NCBI RefSeq assembly: GCF_900103635.1
Contig: NZ_FMXK01000006.1
Coordinates: 186,001-250,000, forward strand
Direction of reading: 5' to 3'
Length of the DNA: 64,000 nucleotides
Source of the DNA: Butyrivibrio sp. INlla18
GTDB lineage: Bacteria > Bacillota > Clostridia > Lachnospirales > Lachnospiraceae
The position numbers and the translations under genes are program-made. The first letter of the stretch is position 1. Each line of letters starts with the position of its first letter. Below are positions 26,119-35,720 of the stretch, in pieces. Under the pieces are notes generated by a model, which made no database searches, was not told where the DNA came from, and saw only the letters and a program-made list of their open reading frames with translations.

Positions 26119-27666
26119 ATGAGAGGTTCTAAGCCTACAGTTCTTTTGATCCTTGATGGATATGGACTTAATGATAACCCAGAGGGAAATGCTATTGCTA
26201 TGGCAAAGACTCCAGTAATGGATGGTCTTATGAAGGATTATCCTTTTGTTAAGGGATATGCTTCAGGTCTTGCAGTTGGACTTCCTGACGGACAGATGGG
26301 TAACTCAGAGGTTGGTCACATGAATATGGGTGCTGGCCGTATCGTATATCAGGAGCTTACTAGAATCACAAAGTCTATCGAGGATGGCGACTTCTTCACC
26401 AATGAAGGACTTATGGCAGCTATCTATAACTGCAAAGAAAAGAATTCTGCCCTTCATATGTATGGTCTTGTATCTGACGGTGGTGTACACAGCCACATTA
26501 CACATATCTATGGCCTTTTAGAGCTTGCCAAGAAGAACGGCCTTAACAAGGTATATGTTCACTGCTTCCTTGATGGAAGAGATACTCCACCAGAAAGTGG
26601 TATCGATTTCGTTCAGCAGCTAGAAGACAAGATGAAAGAGCTTGGCGTAGGTGAGATTGCTTCTATTTCTGGTCGTTACTACGCTATGGATAGAGATAAC
26701 AACTATGACCGTGTTGAGCTTGCTTACAACGCACTTACAAAGGGTGAGGGCAACAAGGCAAACAGCGCACACGAGTGCATGGTTGAGTCTTACAAGAACG
26801 GCAAGACAGATGAGTTCGTTATTCCTACAGTTATCATGAAGAATGGTGCTCCTGTAGCAACAGTTAAGGATGGCGATTCAGTTATCTTCTTTAACTTCCG
26901 TCCTGACAGAGCAAGAGAGATCACACATTGCTTCTGCGATGATGATTTTGATAAGTTTAACAGAGGTAACAGATTAGATGTTACTTATGTTTGCTTCACA
27001 GATTATGATCCACTTATTCCTAACAAGGAAGTTGCATTCAAGAAGGTTCTTCTTAACAACACATTTGGTGAGTGGCTTGCATCAAAGGGAATGAAGCAGG
27101 CTCGTATCGCTGAGACAGAGAAATACGCTCATGTAACATTCTTCTTTAACGGCGGTGTTGAGCAGCCAAACGAGGGCGAGGACAGAGTACTTGTTAACTC
27201 TCCTAAGGATGTAGCTACATATGACCTCAAGCCTCAGATGAGCGCTCCAGAAGTATGTGAGAAGATTGTAGATGCTATCAACTCTCAGAAGTATGACGTA
27301 GTTATCGCTAACTTTGCTAACCCTGATATGGTTGGACACACAGGTGTTATTCCTGCAGCTGTTAAGGCTATCGAAGTTGTTGATGAGTGCGTTGGCAAGG
27401 TAGTAGATGCTGTTAAGGCACAGAATGGCACAATGTTCATCTGCGCTGACCACGGTAATGCAGATATGATGATCGATTATGAGACAGGCGAGCCTTGGAC
27501 AGCTCACACAACAAATCCTGTTCCATTTATCCTTGTTAACTACGATGAGGCTTATACTCTCAAAGAAGGCGGATGCCTTGCAGATATCATTCCTACACTT
27601 ATCGAGTGCATGGGTGAGGAGCAGCCTGCAGAGATGACTGGTAAGTCATTATTGATTAAAAAGTAA
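26119..27666 (+). CDS. gpmI: 2,3-bisphosphoglycerate-independent phosphoglycerate mutase
   Basis: Interconverts 3- and 2-phosphoglycerate in glycolysis using two Mn ions. The 515-residue protein belongs to the alkaline phosphatase superfamily: DGYGLND with the first metal Asp near residue 11, the catalytic Ser63 in QMGNSEVGH, the RDTPPESG and GRYYAMDRDNNYDR substrate segments, and ADHGNADMM near 445. GGAGG precedes the start. A TTGTCA/TATACT promoter lies upstream. The strong codon bias fits high expression. Confidence 0.96.
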   Translation: MRGSKPTVLLILDGYGLNDNPEGNAIAMAKTPVMDGLMKDYPFVKGYASGLAVGLPDGQMGNSEVGHMNMGAGRIVYQELTRITKSIEDGDFFTNEGLMAAIYNCKEKNSALHMYGLVSDGGVHSHITHIYGLLELAKKNGLNKVYVHCFLDGRDTPPESGIDFVQQLEDKMKELGVGEIASISGRYYAMDRDNNYDRVELAYNALTKGEGNKANSAHECMVESYKNGKTDEFVIPTVIMKNGAPVATVKDGDSVIFFNFRPDRAREITHCFCDDDFDKFNRGNRLDVTYVCFTDYDPLIPNKEVAFKKVLLNNTFGEWLASKGMKQARIAETEKYAHVTFFFNGGVEQPNEGEDRVLVNSPKDVATYDLKPQMSAPEVCEKIVDAINSQKYDVVIANFANPDMVGHTGVIPAAVKAIEVVDECVGKVVDAVKAQNGTMFICADHGNADMMIDYETGEPWTAHTTNPVPFILVNYDEAYTLKEGGCLADIIPTLIECMGEEQPAEMTGKSLLIKK

Positions 27667-27753
27667 TTTTATGATATATTATTACGTGCTTGTGACTTTT
27701 CGATTTTCAAGCAAGTAATTATATTGACAGTTGTACTGGGAGGGATTTATTTC

Positions 27754-27996
27754 GTGAGTACTTTAGCTTATGTTGTTGGTGTTTTATTTATTATAATTTG
27801 TGCCGCTTTGGTTGTACTCGTACTTGCACAGGAAGGTAAGAACCAGGGCCTTGGGGCTATTCAGGGTACAATAGAGAATACATACTGGGGAAAGAACAAA
27901 GGACGTTCAAGAGAAGGCATCCTTAAAAAGGTTACTGTAGTATTATCAGTACTTTTCGTTGTTCTCAGCGTACTTCTTGACATGAATATGTTCTGA
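27754..27996 (+). CDS. secG: Preprotein translocase subunit SecG
   Basis: An 80-residue SecG, the small non-essential partner of SecYE. Two hydrophobic segments (about 4-24 and 59-78) flank a cytoplasmic loop with EGKNQGLGAIQGT, the family motif. A GTG at 27754 with GGGAGGG nine bases upstream is a better start than the TTG at 27724, which lacks a ribosome site. It precedes rnr-smpB-ssrA as in many Firmicutes. A strong terminator follows, so rnr has its own or read-through expression. Confidence 0.88.
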   Translation: MSTLAYVVGVLFIIICAALVVLVLAQEGKNQGLGAIQGTIENTYWGKNKGRSREGILKKVTVVLSVLFVVLSVLLDMNMF

Positions 27997-28023
27997 TCAG
28001 ATATTTAAGTATTTGTATTTACG

Positions 28024-28054
28024 AAGGCACTCTATTTTTAGAGTGCCTTTTTTT
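28024..28054 (+). terminator. Strong intrinsic terminator after secG
   Basis: AAGGCACTCTA (28024-28034) pairs with TAGAGTGCCTT (28039-28049) around a 4-base loop, and a run of T follows. Perfect 11-bp stem. Confidence 0.9.
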
Positions 28055-28077
28055 CACATTATATTTACGAGGTTTTT

Positions 28078-30546
28078 ATGAGTAAGGGAAAGAAGCTTAA
28101 GAGAGTAGAAGAAACCATATATGGAGCTGGAAAAAAGAAGGCTGAAAAATATATAGTTGGTCAGTTTATTTCTAATCCAAGGGGCTTTGGCTTTGTAGAA
28201 GTTGAAGGCATGGATGAGGATATCTTTATACCAGAAGAGTATGTTCATGGTGCTTTTCACACTGATACGGTTGAGGTAGAACTTTTACCTGAACAAACAG
28301 GTAAGAGACAGGAGGGCCGCATCAGGAATATATTAGTAAGAGGAATGGAAGAGGTTGTTGGAACATATCAGGCTGAAAAGAACTTTGGTTTTGTTGTGCC
28401 TGACAATTCCAAGATCCTTAGTGATATCTTTATTCCAATTGAACACAGTGGCAAGGCTGTCACTGGAGATAAGGTAGTAGTTAAGCTTACTGACTATGGC
28501 AATCAGGCACTTAGAAAAAAGCCAGAAGGAAAGGTGACTCAGGTCATTGGTAATATCAATGATCCTGGCGTAGATATCCTGTCTATAGTTAAGGGCTTTG
28601 ACATTCCTTATGAATTCCCTGAAAAGGTCATAAATCAGGCAAATAGATGCCCTGATCAGGTATCAGAAGCCGATATGTATGGCAGAGAAGACCTAAGAGA
28701 TGTTCAGATGGTCACTATCGATGGCGAAGATGCCAAGGATCTTGATGATGCTGTAAGTCTTTATATTGATGACAAGGGCTTGTATCACCTTGGGGTTCAC
28801 ATCGCAGACGTTACCAACTATGTTCAGGAGTCATCTGCTCTTGATAGGGAGGCATTAAAGAGAGGAACCAGTGTCTATCTTGTAGATAGAGTTATTCCTA
28901 TGCTTCCTCATAGACTTTCAAATGGTATATGTTCACTTAATCACGGCGAAGATAGACTTGCTCTTAGCTGCCTTATGACTATTGACAAAAACGGCGGTAT
29001 TATCGATCACCAGATAGTTGAGTCTGTTATCAATGTCAACGAGAGAATGTCTTATACTAGTGTTGCCAAGATACTTGCAGACAAGGATGAGGCAGAAATA
29101 GAAAAGTATAAAGAGCTTGTTCCTATGTTTGAGGATATGGCTGAGCTTTCAGCTATTCTTAGAAAAAGAAGAGAGGATAAAGGCTCTATTGACTTTGATT
29201 TCCCAGAGACCAAGATCATTCTTGATAGCGAAGGAAATCCAATAGATATTGTTCCTCATGAGAGAAACGTAGCAACTAAGCTCATTGAGGACTTTATGCT
29301 TGCGGCCAATGAAACTGTGGCAGAGCACTTCTTCTTTTTACAGAGCCCATTTGTATATCGTATACATGAACAGCCTGATCCTGAGAAGATATCTACACTC
29401 TCAGCATTCATCAGTAACTTCGGACTTCATATCAGGACCAGAAAGGATACTGGGGTTAGACCAAAAGAGCTTCAGAAACTCCTTAAGGGCATAGAAGGAA
29501 CAAAGGAAGAAGCAGTCATCAGTAGAATGGCTCTTCGCAGCATGATGCAGGCTAAATACAGCACAGAATGTCTTGGACACTTCGGACTTGCCTTTGACTA
29601 TTATTGCCACTTTACTTCACCTATCCGTAGATATCCTGACCTTCAGATCCACAGGATTATCAAGGATCACTTAAGAGGCAGAATGACAGAAGCTAAGGCC
29701 TCACATTATGCTGATATCTTGGATGAAGTAGCCAAGCATTCATCAGAGACAGAAAGACGAGCTGAAGAGGCTGAAAGAGAAACAGATAAGCTTAAAAAGG
29801 CTCAGTATATGGAAAATCACATTGGAGAGCGCTACGAGGGAATTGTTTCAGGTGTTACTGCCTGGGGACTTTTTGTTGAGCTTGAAAATTCCTGCGAAGG
29901 AATCGTTAGAGCAGCCTCTATGAATGATGATTTCTATGTATATGATGAAAACAATATGAAACTTGTGGGAGAAAGTACTCACAAGGAATATTGCCTTGGT
30001 CAGAAGGTTATGATAAAAGTCATTGGAGCTGACAGGATTGCTAAGACTATTGACTTTAGGCTTGTAAACGAAGATGACGACGATGATTCTTTTGACGAGA
30101 ATGTATATGATAGCTTCATAGATATACCAAAGGCCAAGAAAATAGCCGATGAGAGGTCTAGAAAGATCAAAAAACTCGGAGCTATCGCAAGAGGAGAAGA
30201 GGCTGAAATCTCATCTGAAAAGAAAGATAAAAAAGAAAAGAAGTCATCTGGTAGATCCTCTAAGAAAGAATCAAAGAAAGCGGATAAAAACTCTGGAAGA
30301 CTTGTAGAATATAACGGAGAGATGATAGACTTATCTGAGTACGAACCTGACTCTGTAACGGGAGGATTCAGGAAAAAGCGAAGTAAGTCTGATAAGCTTT
30401 CTACTTCAAAAAGAGGTAAGAGATCAGGAAGTAGTGATTCTGAAAAGAAATCTACACGCAAGGTTTATAAGGTTCATAAGTATAAGAAATCTGCCACAAG
30501 TAAGGCTGCTAGAAGCGCCCAGGGTAAAGGCAGAAAGAGAAAATAA
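28078..30546 (+). CDS. rnr: Ribonuclease R
   Basis: An 822-residue 3'-5' exoribonuclease that degrades structured RNA and works with tmRNA-SmpB on stalled messages. Domains: two cold-shock-like domains (about 25-155; NPRGFGFVEVEG and YQAEKNFGFVVPD), the RNB catalytic domain (about 205-560) with the metal-binding Asp cluster DGEDAKDLDDAV, an S1 domain (about 580-665), and a long Lys/Ser/Arg-rich tail of about 150 residues. The early part lacks the helix-turn-helix domain of E. coli RNase R. It is followed by smpB after 18 bases. The basic tail may contact the ribosome or RNA. Confidence 0.94.
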   Translation: MSKGKKLKRVEETIYGAGKKKAEKYIVGQFISNPRGFGFVEVEGMDEDIFIPEEYVHGAFHTDTVEVELLPEQTGKRQEGRIRNILVRGMEEVVGTYQAEKNFGFVVPDNSKILSDIFIPIEHSGKAVTGDKVVVKLTDYGNQALRKKPEGKVTQVIGNINDPGVDILSIVKGFDIPYEFPEKVINQANRCPDQVSEADMYGREDLRDVQMVTIDGEDAKDLDDAVSLYIDDKGLYHLGVHIADVTNYVQESSALDREALKRGTSVYLVDRVIPMLPHRLSNGICSLNHGEDRLALSCLMTIDKNGGIIDHQIVESVINVNERMSYTSVAKILADKDEAEIEKYKELVPMFEDMAELSAILRKRREDKGSIDFDFPETKIILDSEGNPIDIVPHERNVATKLIEDFMLAANETVAEHFFFLQSPFVYRIHEQPDPEKISTLSAFISNFGLHIRTRKDTGVRPKELQKLLKGIEGTKEEAVISRMALRSMMQAKYSTECLGHFGLAFDYYCHFTSPIRRYPDLQIHRIIKDHLRGRMTEAKASHYADILDEVAKHSSETERRAEEAERETDKLKKAQYMENHIGERYEGIVSGVTAWGLFVELENSCEGIVRAASMNDDFYVYDENNMKLVGESTHKEYCLGQKVMIKVIGADRIAKTIDFRLVNEDDDDDSFDENVYDSFIDIPKAKKIADERSRKIKKLGAIARGEEAEISSEKKDKKEKKSSGRSSKKESKKADKNSGRLVEYNGEMIDLSEYEPDSVTGGFRKKRSKSDKLSTSKRGKRSGSSDSEKKSTRKVYKVHKYKKSATSKAARSAQGKGRKRK

Positions 30547-30564
30547 TTAGTATAAAGGTGTAAT

Positions 30565-31035
30565 ATGGCAGAAGATAACAAGGCTAGAAAGCTTGTAGCT
30601 AATAACAAAAAAGCATATCACGACTACTTCATAGAAGAGAAATATGAAGCTGGAATAGAGCTCTTTGGAACTGAGGTTAAGTCTATAAGACAGGGAAAGT
30701 GCAGTATTAAAGAGGCTTGGATCAGCATTGATAAGGGAGAAGCCTTTATCATGGGCATGAATGTAAGCCCATATGAGAAGGGCAATATCTTTAATAAGGA
30801 CCCTCTTAGAGTTAAGAGACTTCTTTTACACAAGGCTGAGATCAGAAAGCTTGAACAGCAAAAGCAGGTTCAGGGCTATACCCTTGTTCCTCTTGAAGTG
30901 TATTTCAAAAATGGTAAAGTAAAGGTTGAAGTGGGACTTGCTAAAGGTAAAAAGCTCTATGATAAGAGGGCTGATATGGCCAAGAAAGACCAGCAAAGAG
31001 AAGCACTTAGAGACTATAAAGTTAGCTTAAGATAA
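30565..31035 (+). CDS. smpB: SsrA-binding protein SmpB
   Basis: A 156-residue protein that carries tmRNA to stalled ribosomes. The core [29 protein letters not shown] and the [14 protein letters not shown] segment are typical, and the tail is basic, as needed to enter the mRNA channel. It follows rnr by 18 bases, and its RNA partner ssrA lies 1.4 kb downstream on the same strand. A terminator closes the unit. Confidence 0.96.
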   Translation: MAEDNKARKLVANNKKAYHDYFIEEKYEAGIELFGTEVKSIRQGKCSIKEAWISIDKGEAFIMGMNVSPYEKGNIFNKDPLRVKRLLLHKAEIRKLEQQKQVQGYTLVPLEVYFKNGKVKVEVGLAKGKKLYDKRADMAKKDQQREALRDYKVSLR

Positions 31036-31041
31036 AGAAAT

Positions 31042-31071
31042 GGGACAGGCTCATCACCTGTCCCTTGTTTT
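31042..31071. terminator. Terminator between smpB and the opposed acyltransferase
   Basis: GGGACAGG (31042-31049) and CCTGTCCC (31057-31064) form an 8-bp GC-rich stem with a 7-base loop, followed by TTGTTTT on the plus strand. It reaches the last codon of the minus-strand gene and may serve both sides. Confidence 0.75.
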
Positions 31072-32248
31072 ATGCTATCTTTTTGTTTTTGGAATCTTCA
31101 GTTCTTTTTCCAAGTCCTAAGATCAAGGTGTGGAGCTTCTTTAGTAGTACGGCTGAGGGGATTCCTAAGATAAATACAAGGACTACATAAAGAAATACGT
31201 TCTTGATAGGAAATGGTGATTTGATTACGCTACAAAACTGATGGTCAAACATCTCAACGAAGATGCCGTGAATAAGGTAAAATTCAAGAGTTATGGTGCC
31301 CATAAATGCAAGGAACTTATTACCAATCTTGAGCTTCATTCCTACGAGAAGGACAGCCATAGTAAATACAAATGTAACAAGCATTTCTGAAGAAAGACCT
31401 ATCATCTTGTGATATGGGTAATCTGGTAGGAACTCCATGTAGTAGCCGTGGAACATAAGTACAAACTTTGAAAAGCGGTAAGCTGGATATACGCCAAGTA
31501 CAAATACAGCAAGGTAGATATAATAGAATTTCTTAACGTGAGCAATTATCTTACTTTCAAACTTTGCAAAGATGATACCAATAGGGAATAGATGAACACA
31601 GTTATACCACCATTCGCCCCGAATCCAGAAATCGTTGTGCAAAAGATAACAAGATCCAAACATATAGAGAAGCACAAAGGTAGTAACAGCAGCTACTGCA
31701 AGGCCATCTTTTTTGATGAACTTAAATGCCAGATAAAATGCCAGGTAGAAAAATGGAAGAACTATAACATACCAGGTATTTGGATTGCAGAGCTTGATGC
31801 TTGTAAGATAAAAGAATACAAGCTTTCCATCCATCTTTTCGCCTAATATAAGTCTTGCAATAAAGAAGATGATAGTAGTTGTATAAAGAGCTAAAACTAC
31901 AGGCAATATTCTTCTTTTGATAAAGCCTTTAAGGTAATTATCCTTTGAATGGAAGCTCTTATAAACGCCATATCCATTAAAGAAAAGAAATACTGCTACA
32001 TACATAAAGCCCATAGGCTCAAAAAGATCGAGACCATGTATGATCCTTGTCTTTGGTGTAAGCCATGATGCGCAGGTCTTTTGACCAATGTGATGGAGCA
32101 TGATGCAAAGGGCAAGGAATCCTTGAAGAGCCTTGGTCTGTTCAAGAGACAAGAACTCATCATTAAATTTGCCCTTTCCATAGAATTTGCTATGCCACAA
32201 AAGAATCAGTGGCATAATGATGTAGACTGAGTAAACTAGTTTATTCAT
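31070..32248 (-). CDS. Acyltransferase-3 family membrane protein
   Basis: A 392-residue protein with about ten membrane segments. The FLALCIMLHHIGQK stretch near residue 50 matches the His-containing first motif of acyltransferase-3 enzymes, which O-acylate sugars or surface polymers. GGAGG lies 8 bases before the ATG on the minus strand. It is alone on the minus strand, inserted between smpB and ssrA, which are commonly close neighbours in Firmicutes. Acceptor unknown; a wall polymer or exopolysaccharide is plausible. Confidence 0.8.
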   Translation of the reverse strand: MNKLVYSVYIIMPLILLWHSKFYGKGKFNDEFLSLEQTKALQGFLALCIMLHHIGQKTCASWLTPKTRIIHGLDLFEPMGFMYVAVFLFFNGYGVYKSFHSKDNYLKGFIKRRILPVVLALYTTTIIFFIARLILGEKMDGKLVFFYLTSIKLCNPNTWYVIVLPFFYLAFYLAFKFIKKDGLAVAAVTTFVLLYMFGSCYLLHNDFWIRGEWWYNCVHLFPIGIIFAKFESKIIAHVKKFYYIYLAVFVLGVYPAYRFSKFVLMFHGYYMEFLPDYPYHKMIGLSSEMLVTFVFTMAVLLVGMKLKIGNKFLAFMGTITLEFYLIHGIFVEMFDHQFCSVIKSPFPIKNVFLYVVLVFILGIPSAVLLKKLHTLILGLGKRTEDSKNKKIA

Positions 32249-32386
32249 ACACTATACCTCCATAGATGTAATCCCCATAATCATCATAGTATCTGCGAGT
32301 TTTATAAACAAACGAAATACTACTAAGTTATTCTCATTTATTGCTATATTTTGGAAAAATAATCTAAAAACTAAACTGCTGGTATA

Positions 32387-32415
32387 TTGTTTTTTTGGGC
32401 TTTTAACGATATACT
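32387..32415 (+). promoter_or_regulatory. Promoter for tmRNA
   Basis: TTGTTT (32387-32392), 17-base spacer, TATACT (32410-32415), placed 37 bases before the mature 5' end of tmRNA, leaving a short leader. Confidence 0.6.
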
Positions 32416-32451
32416 AAGTAAGCACCTTAAAGGGGCATAACAATTAAATAT

Positions 32452-32804
32452 GGGTTAGTAAAGGTTTCGACAGGGATTTTGAAGCTGGAGAAGCTATCCG
32501 CAGGACGGTGCGTCAAACCTCAAATTAAAATTAAACGCTAACGATAATTTAGCTTACGCTGCCTAAGTGCAGCATGTCAGCCTAAGTGCACCTACACATT
32601 TAGTAACTGGCATCAAACTTTGTAGGAAACGACATAGCTTAAGCTTTGCGGCTATGGTCGTATCATGAAGCTACTTCCTGTTTGTAGTTGTCAATTACCG
32701 CAGGCAGGAGGGAACGGAAGTGCAGAACTTCAGAATAATTGACTACGATAGTAGAAGTACAGGGGATGAATTTTTGGACGCGGGTTCGACTCCCGCCTAA
32801 TCCA
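32452..32804 (+). ncRNA. ssrA: Transfer-messenger RNA
   Basis: The 5' end GGGTTAG pairs with CTAATCC (32797-32803, one G-U pair), giving a tRNA-like acceptor stem. GGTTTCGACAGGG near the 5' end and the T-arm GCGGGTTCGACTCCCGC near the 3' end are standard tmRNA features. The CCA is not encoded. The tag frame at 32537-32566 reads ANDNLAYAA and stop, with a proline-free hydrophobic end typical of degradation tags. About 353 bases in all. SmpB and RNase R, its partners, are encoded upstream. A terminator follows immediately. Confidence 0.96.
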
Positions 32805-32814
32805 CTATGACACG

Positions 32815-32846
32815 AAGCGGCGAACTTATTGTTCGTCGCTTTTTCT
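32815..32846 (+). terminator. Terminator after tmRNA
   Basis: AAGCGGCGAAC (32815-32825) pairs with GTTCGTCGCTT (32831-32841; one G-U) around a 5-base loop, followed by TTTTCTT. Confidence 0.85.
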
Positions 32847-32914
32847 TGTCTATTGCTAAATTCCTTTATTAGATATAATATAAAAAGTAATTTAACGAGT
32901 TAAAGGGGTAAATT

Positions 32915-33718
32915 ATGAGCATTAGTAAGAAAAGGATTGTTGTTAAGGTTGGAACATCAACCATCACTAATAGCGAAGGAAACGTTGACATCAGAGCTTT
33001 AGACCATCTTTGCAGGGCCCTTTCTGGTGTTGAGAATATGGGATATGATCTTGTGCTTGTTTCTTCTGGTGCAATAGCAGTTGGAGCTGGTAAGATGAGA
33101 CTTGCTCAAAAGCCTAAAGAAATAAGGATGAAGCAGGCTGCAGCTGCAGTAGGTCAGACTGAGCTTATGCACCTTTATGATAAGTTTTTTGGGGAATACG
33201 GCAGGATGGTAGGTCAGATCCTTCTTGATAATGAGGATATTGCAGATCCTACAAGGTCAGAGAATCTTAAGAATACATTTGAAGCTCTTTTAGAAAATCA
33301 TATTATCCCTATTGTTAATGAAAATGACTCTGTAAGTCATGCAGAGATCGAATCAGAGAAAAAGCTCTTTTCGGATAATGATATGTTATCAGCCTTTGTT
33401 GCTGTGTTCTGCAATGCTTGCAAGCTTATTATCTTCTCAGATATAGATGGACTTTATGATGGCAATCCTAATACTGATCCAAATGCCAAGCTTATTAGCA
33501 GAGTAGAAGAGATCACCACTGAACTTAAGAGCATAGCTTCAGGTTCTGGTTCAAATAGAGGTACAGGTGGTATGATCACAAAATTAGAAGCTGCAGAATA
33601 TGCCACAAGCCATGGCATAGATGTACTTGTGACAAATGGTAAAAATCCAGAAAAACTGTATGATATCATCGAAAAGAAGAAGGTAGGAACCTTGTTTGTA
33701 GCAAAGGCAAATTCGTAA
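32915..33718 (+). CDS. proB: Glutamate 5-kinase without PUA domain
   Basis: First enzyme of proline synthesis: phosphorylates glutamate to gamma-glutamyl phosphate. The 267-residue protein consists only of the amino-acid kinase domain (VVKVGTSTIT at the start, SSGAIAVG near 50, NENDSV near 130, FSDIDGLY near 165). The C-terminal PUA domain of E. coli ProB is absent, as in several other bacteria. AAAGGGG precedes the ATG. Its partner proA is not adjacent but 24 kb downstream on the same strand. Confidence 0.93.
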   Translation: MSISKKRIVVKVGTSTITNSEGNVDIRALDHLCRALSGVENMGYDLVLVSSGAIAVGAGKMRLAQKPKEIRMKQAAAAVGQTELMHLYDKFFGEYGRMVGQILLDNEDIADPTRSENLKNTFEALLENHIIPIVNENDSVSHAEIESEKKLFSDNDMLSAFVAVFCNACKLIIFSDIDGLYDGNPNTDPNAKLISRVEEITTELKSIASGSGSNRGTGGMITKLEAAEYATSHGIDVLVTNGKNPEKLYDIIEKKKVGTLFVAKANS

Positions 33719-33735
33719 AGGATTTGCCTTTTTTA
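33703..33735 (+). terminator. Terminator overlapping the end of proB
   Basis: AAAGGCAAAT (33703-33712) pairs with ATTTGCCTTT (33722-33731) around a 9-base loop that contains the proB stop codon. T-run follows. Confidence 0.8.
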
Positions 33736-33796
33736 GTCTTTCGTTTTATTATTAGAAAAGTTGATTTTACAAAAATCCCTAAAGAAAGGAATTTTT

Positions 33797-35665
33797 ATGT
33801 GCGGAATAGTAGGATTTATAGGTAAGCATCAGGCAGCTCCTATACTGCTTGAGGGACTTTCAAAACTAGAATATAGAGGATATGATTCTGCTGGTATTGC
33901 TGTTAGAGATGGTAGCAACAAGGCAGAGGTAGTTAAGGCAGTCGGAAGACTTAAGAACCTTGAAGAGAAGACTGACAATGGCAAGAGCGTAGTTGGATGC
34001 TGCGGTATTGGTCATACAAGATGGGCTACACACGGTGGTCCTTCACAGATCAATGCACATCCTCATGTATCAGGTAACTGCACAGGTTCAGCTTCAGGTA
34101 CTGTTGAGTCTGAGGTTGTTGGTGTACATAATGGTATCATCGAGAACTATCAGGAACTTAAAGAAAAGCTCCTTAAGAACGGATATCAGTTCTATAGTGA
34201 TACAGATACTGAGGTTGCTATCAAGCTTGTAGACTATTACTACAAGAAGTATAAGGTTGGACCTATCGATGCTCTTGCTAAGACTATGGTCAGAGTTCGT
34301 GGATCATATGCATTAGAGGTTATGTTTGCAGATTATCCAGATGAGATCTATGTTGCAAGAAAAGATAGCCCAATGATCATCGGTACATCTGGAGATGAGA
34401 CATTTGTTGCATCTGACGTACCAGCTATCCTCAATCACACCAGAAACGTTTACTATATTGGTAATAATGAGATGGCTAGACTCATGCCTGGTAAGGCTGA
34501 GTTCTATGACCTTAACGGTGATATCATTGAGAAAGAGCTTGTAGAGATCAAGTTCTCTGCAGAGGCTGCTGAAAGAGGCGGATTTGAGCACTTCATGATG
34601 AAGGAAATCCACGAGCAGCCAACAGCTATCAAGAATACAATTGGTTCACTTGTATCAAACAAGGCAATCGACCTTTCCAAGATCGAGCTTGATGATGAGA
34701 CTATCAAGGATATTTCAAACATCACTATCGTAGCTTGCGGTTCAGCATGGCACGTAGGAATGGCAGCTCAGTATGTATTTGAGGAGCTTAGCGGCATTCC
34801 AGTAAGAGTAGAGCTTGCTTCTGAGTTTAGATACAGAGGACCTATCCTTGACAAGAACACACTTGTAATTGTTATTTCTCAGTCAGGTGAGACAGCTGAT
34901 ACACTTGCAGCTCTTCGTGAGGCCAAGGAGAGAGGTGTTAAGACTCTCGCCATCGTAAATGTAGTTGGTTCTTCTATTGCTCGTGAAGCTGATTATGTAT
35001 TATATACACTTGCTGGACCTGAGATTTCAGTTGCTACAACCAAGGCTTACAGCTGTCAGCTTGTAGTTACATACCTTCTTGCTCTTCAGTTTGCATTTGT
35101 AAGAGGAAAGCTTGGGCAGAAAGAGTATGAGAACTATATTTCAGAAATAGAGAGAATCCCTGAGTGCATTCAGAAGATTCTTGATGATAAAGAGAGACTT
35201 CAGTGGTTTGCTTCTAAGATTGCTAACTCAAAGGATATCTTCTTCATCGGAAGAGGTATCGACTATGCTATCGGCCTTGAGGGAAGCCTTAAGATGAAAG
35301 AGATCTCTTACATCCATTCAGAGGCATACGCTGCTGGTGAGCTCAAGCACGGCACTATCAGCCTTATTGAGGATGGTACACTTGTAATTGGTATCCTTTG
35401 CCAGGATAACCTCTATGAGAAGACAATCTCTAACATGGTTGAGTGTAAGTCAAGAGGAGCATTCCTTATGGGACTTGCACCATATGGAAGATATGAGATA
35501 GAAGATACAGCAGACTTTGTAACTTATGTTCCAAAGATGGACAAGCACTTCATTGGTTCACTTGCTGTTATTCCACTTCAGCTTCTTGGATATTATGTAT
35601 CTGTTGCTAGAGGTCTTGACGTTGATAAGCCAAGAAACCTTGCAAAGAGCGTAACAGTAGAATAA
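33797..35665 (+). CDS. glmS: Glutamine-fructose-6-phosphate aminotransferase (isomerizing)
   Basis: Makes glucosamine-6-phosphate from fructose-6-P and glutamine, the entry to cell-wall amino sugars. The 622-residue protein starts MCGIVGFIG, with Cys1 (after Met removal) as the glutaminase nucleophile, then GHTRWATHG and the synthase half with two SIS domains (SQSGETADTLAALR; STTKAYSCQ-like VATTKAY) and the C-terminal KPRNLAKSVTVE. An in-frame TTG at 33761 would delay the catalytic Cys, so the ATG at 33797 after AAAGGAA is used. The space upstream (78 bases) is too short for the glmS ribozyme. Confidence 0.96.
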   Translation: MCGIVGFIGKHQAAPILLEGLSKLEYRGYDSAGIAVRDGSNKAEVVKAVGRLKNLEEKTDNGKSVVGCCGIGHTRWATHGGPSQINAHPHVSGNCTGSASGTVESEVVGVHNGIIENYQELKEKLLKNGYQFYSDTDTEVAIKLVDYYYKKYKVGPIDALAKTMVRVRGSYALEVMFADYPDEIYVARKDSPMIIGTSGDETFVASDVPAILNHTRNVYYIGNNEMARLMPGKAEFYDLNGDIIEKELVEIKFSAEAAERGGFEHFMMKEIHEQPTAIKNTIGSLVSNKAIDLSKIELDDETIKDISNITIVACGSAWHVGMAAQYVFEELSGIPVRVELASEFRYRGPILDKNTLVIVISQSGETADTLAALREAKERGVKTLAIVNVVGSSIAREADYVLYTLAGPEISVATTKAYSCQLVVTYLLALQFAFVRGKLGQKEYENYISEIERIPECIQKILDDKERLQWFASKIANSKDIFFIGRGIDYAIGLEGSLKMKEISYIHSEAYAAGELKHGTISLIEDGTLVIGILCQDNLYEKTISNMVECKSRGAFLMGLAPYGRYEIEDTADFVTYVPKMDKHFIGSLAVIPLQLLGYYVSVARGLDVDKPRNLAKSVTVE

Positions 35666-35674
35666 GACAAAAAT

Positions 35675-35708
35675 AAAACCTGAGATCATATGATCTCAGG
35701 TTTTTTTT
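35675..35708. terminator. 30-bp perfect palindrome terminator after glmS
   Basis: AAAACCTGAGATCAT (35675-35689) is followed directly by its full complement ATGATCTCAGGTTTT (35690-35704) and then more T. Symmetry fits a bidirectional terminator between glmS (+) and the convergent hypothetical gene (-). Confidence 0.85.
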
Positions 35709-35720
35709 GATCAAAAGTTA

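Noticed and set aside
33719..33796. glmS ribozyme before glmS
   Set aside because: The gap is only 78 bases and partly occupied by the proB terminator, too short for the known ribozyme.
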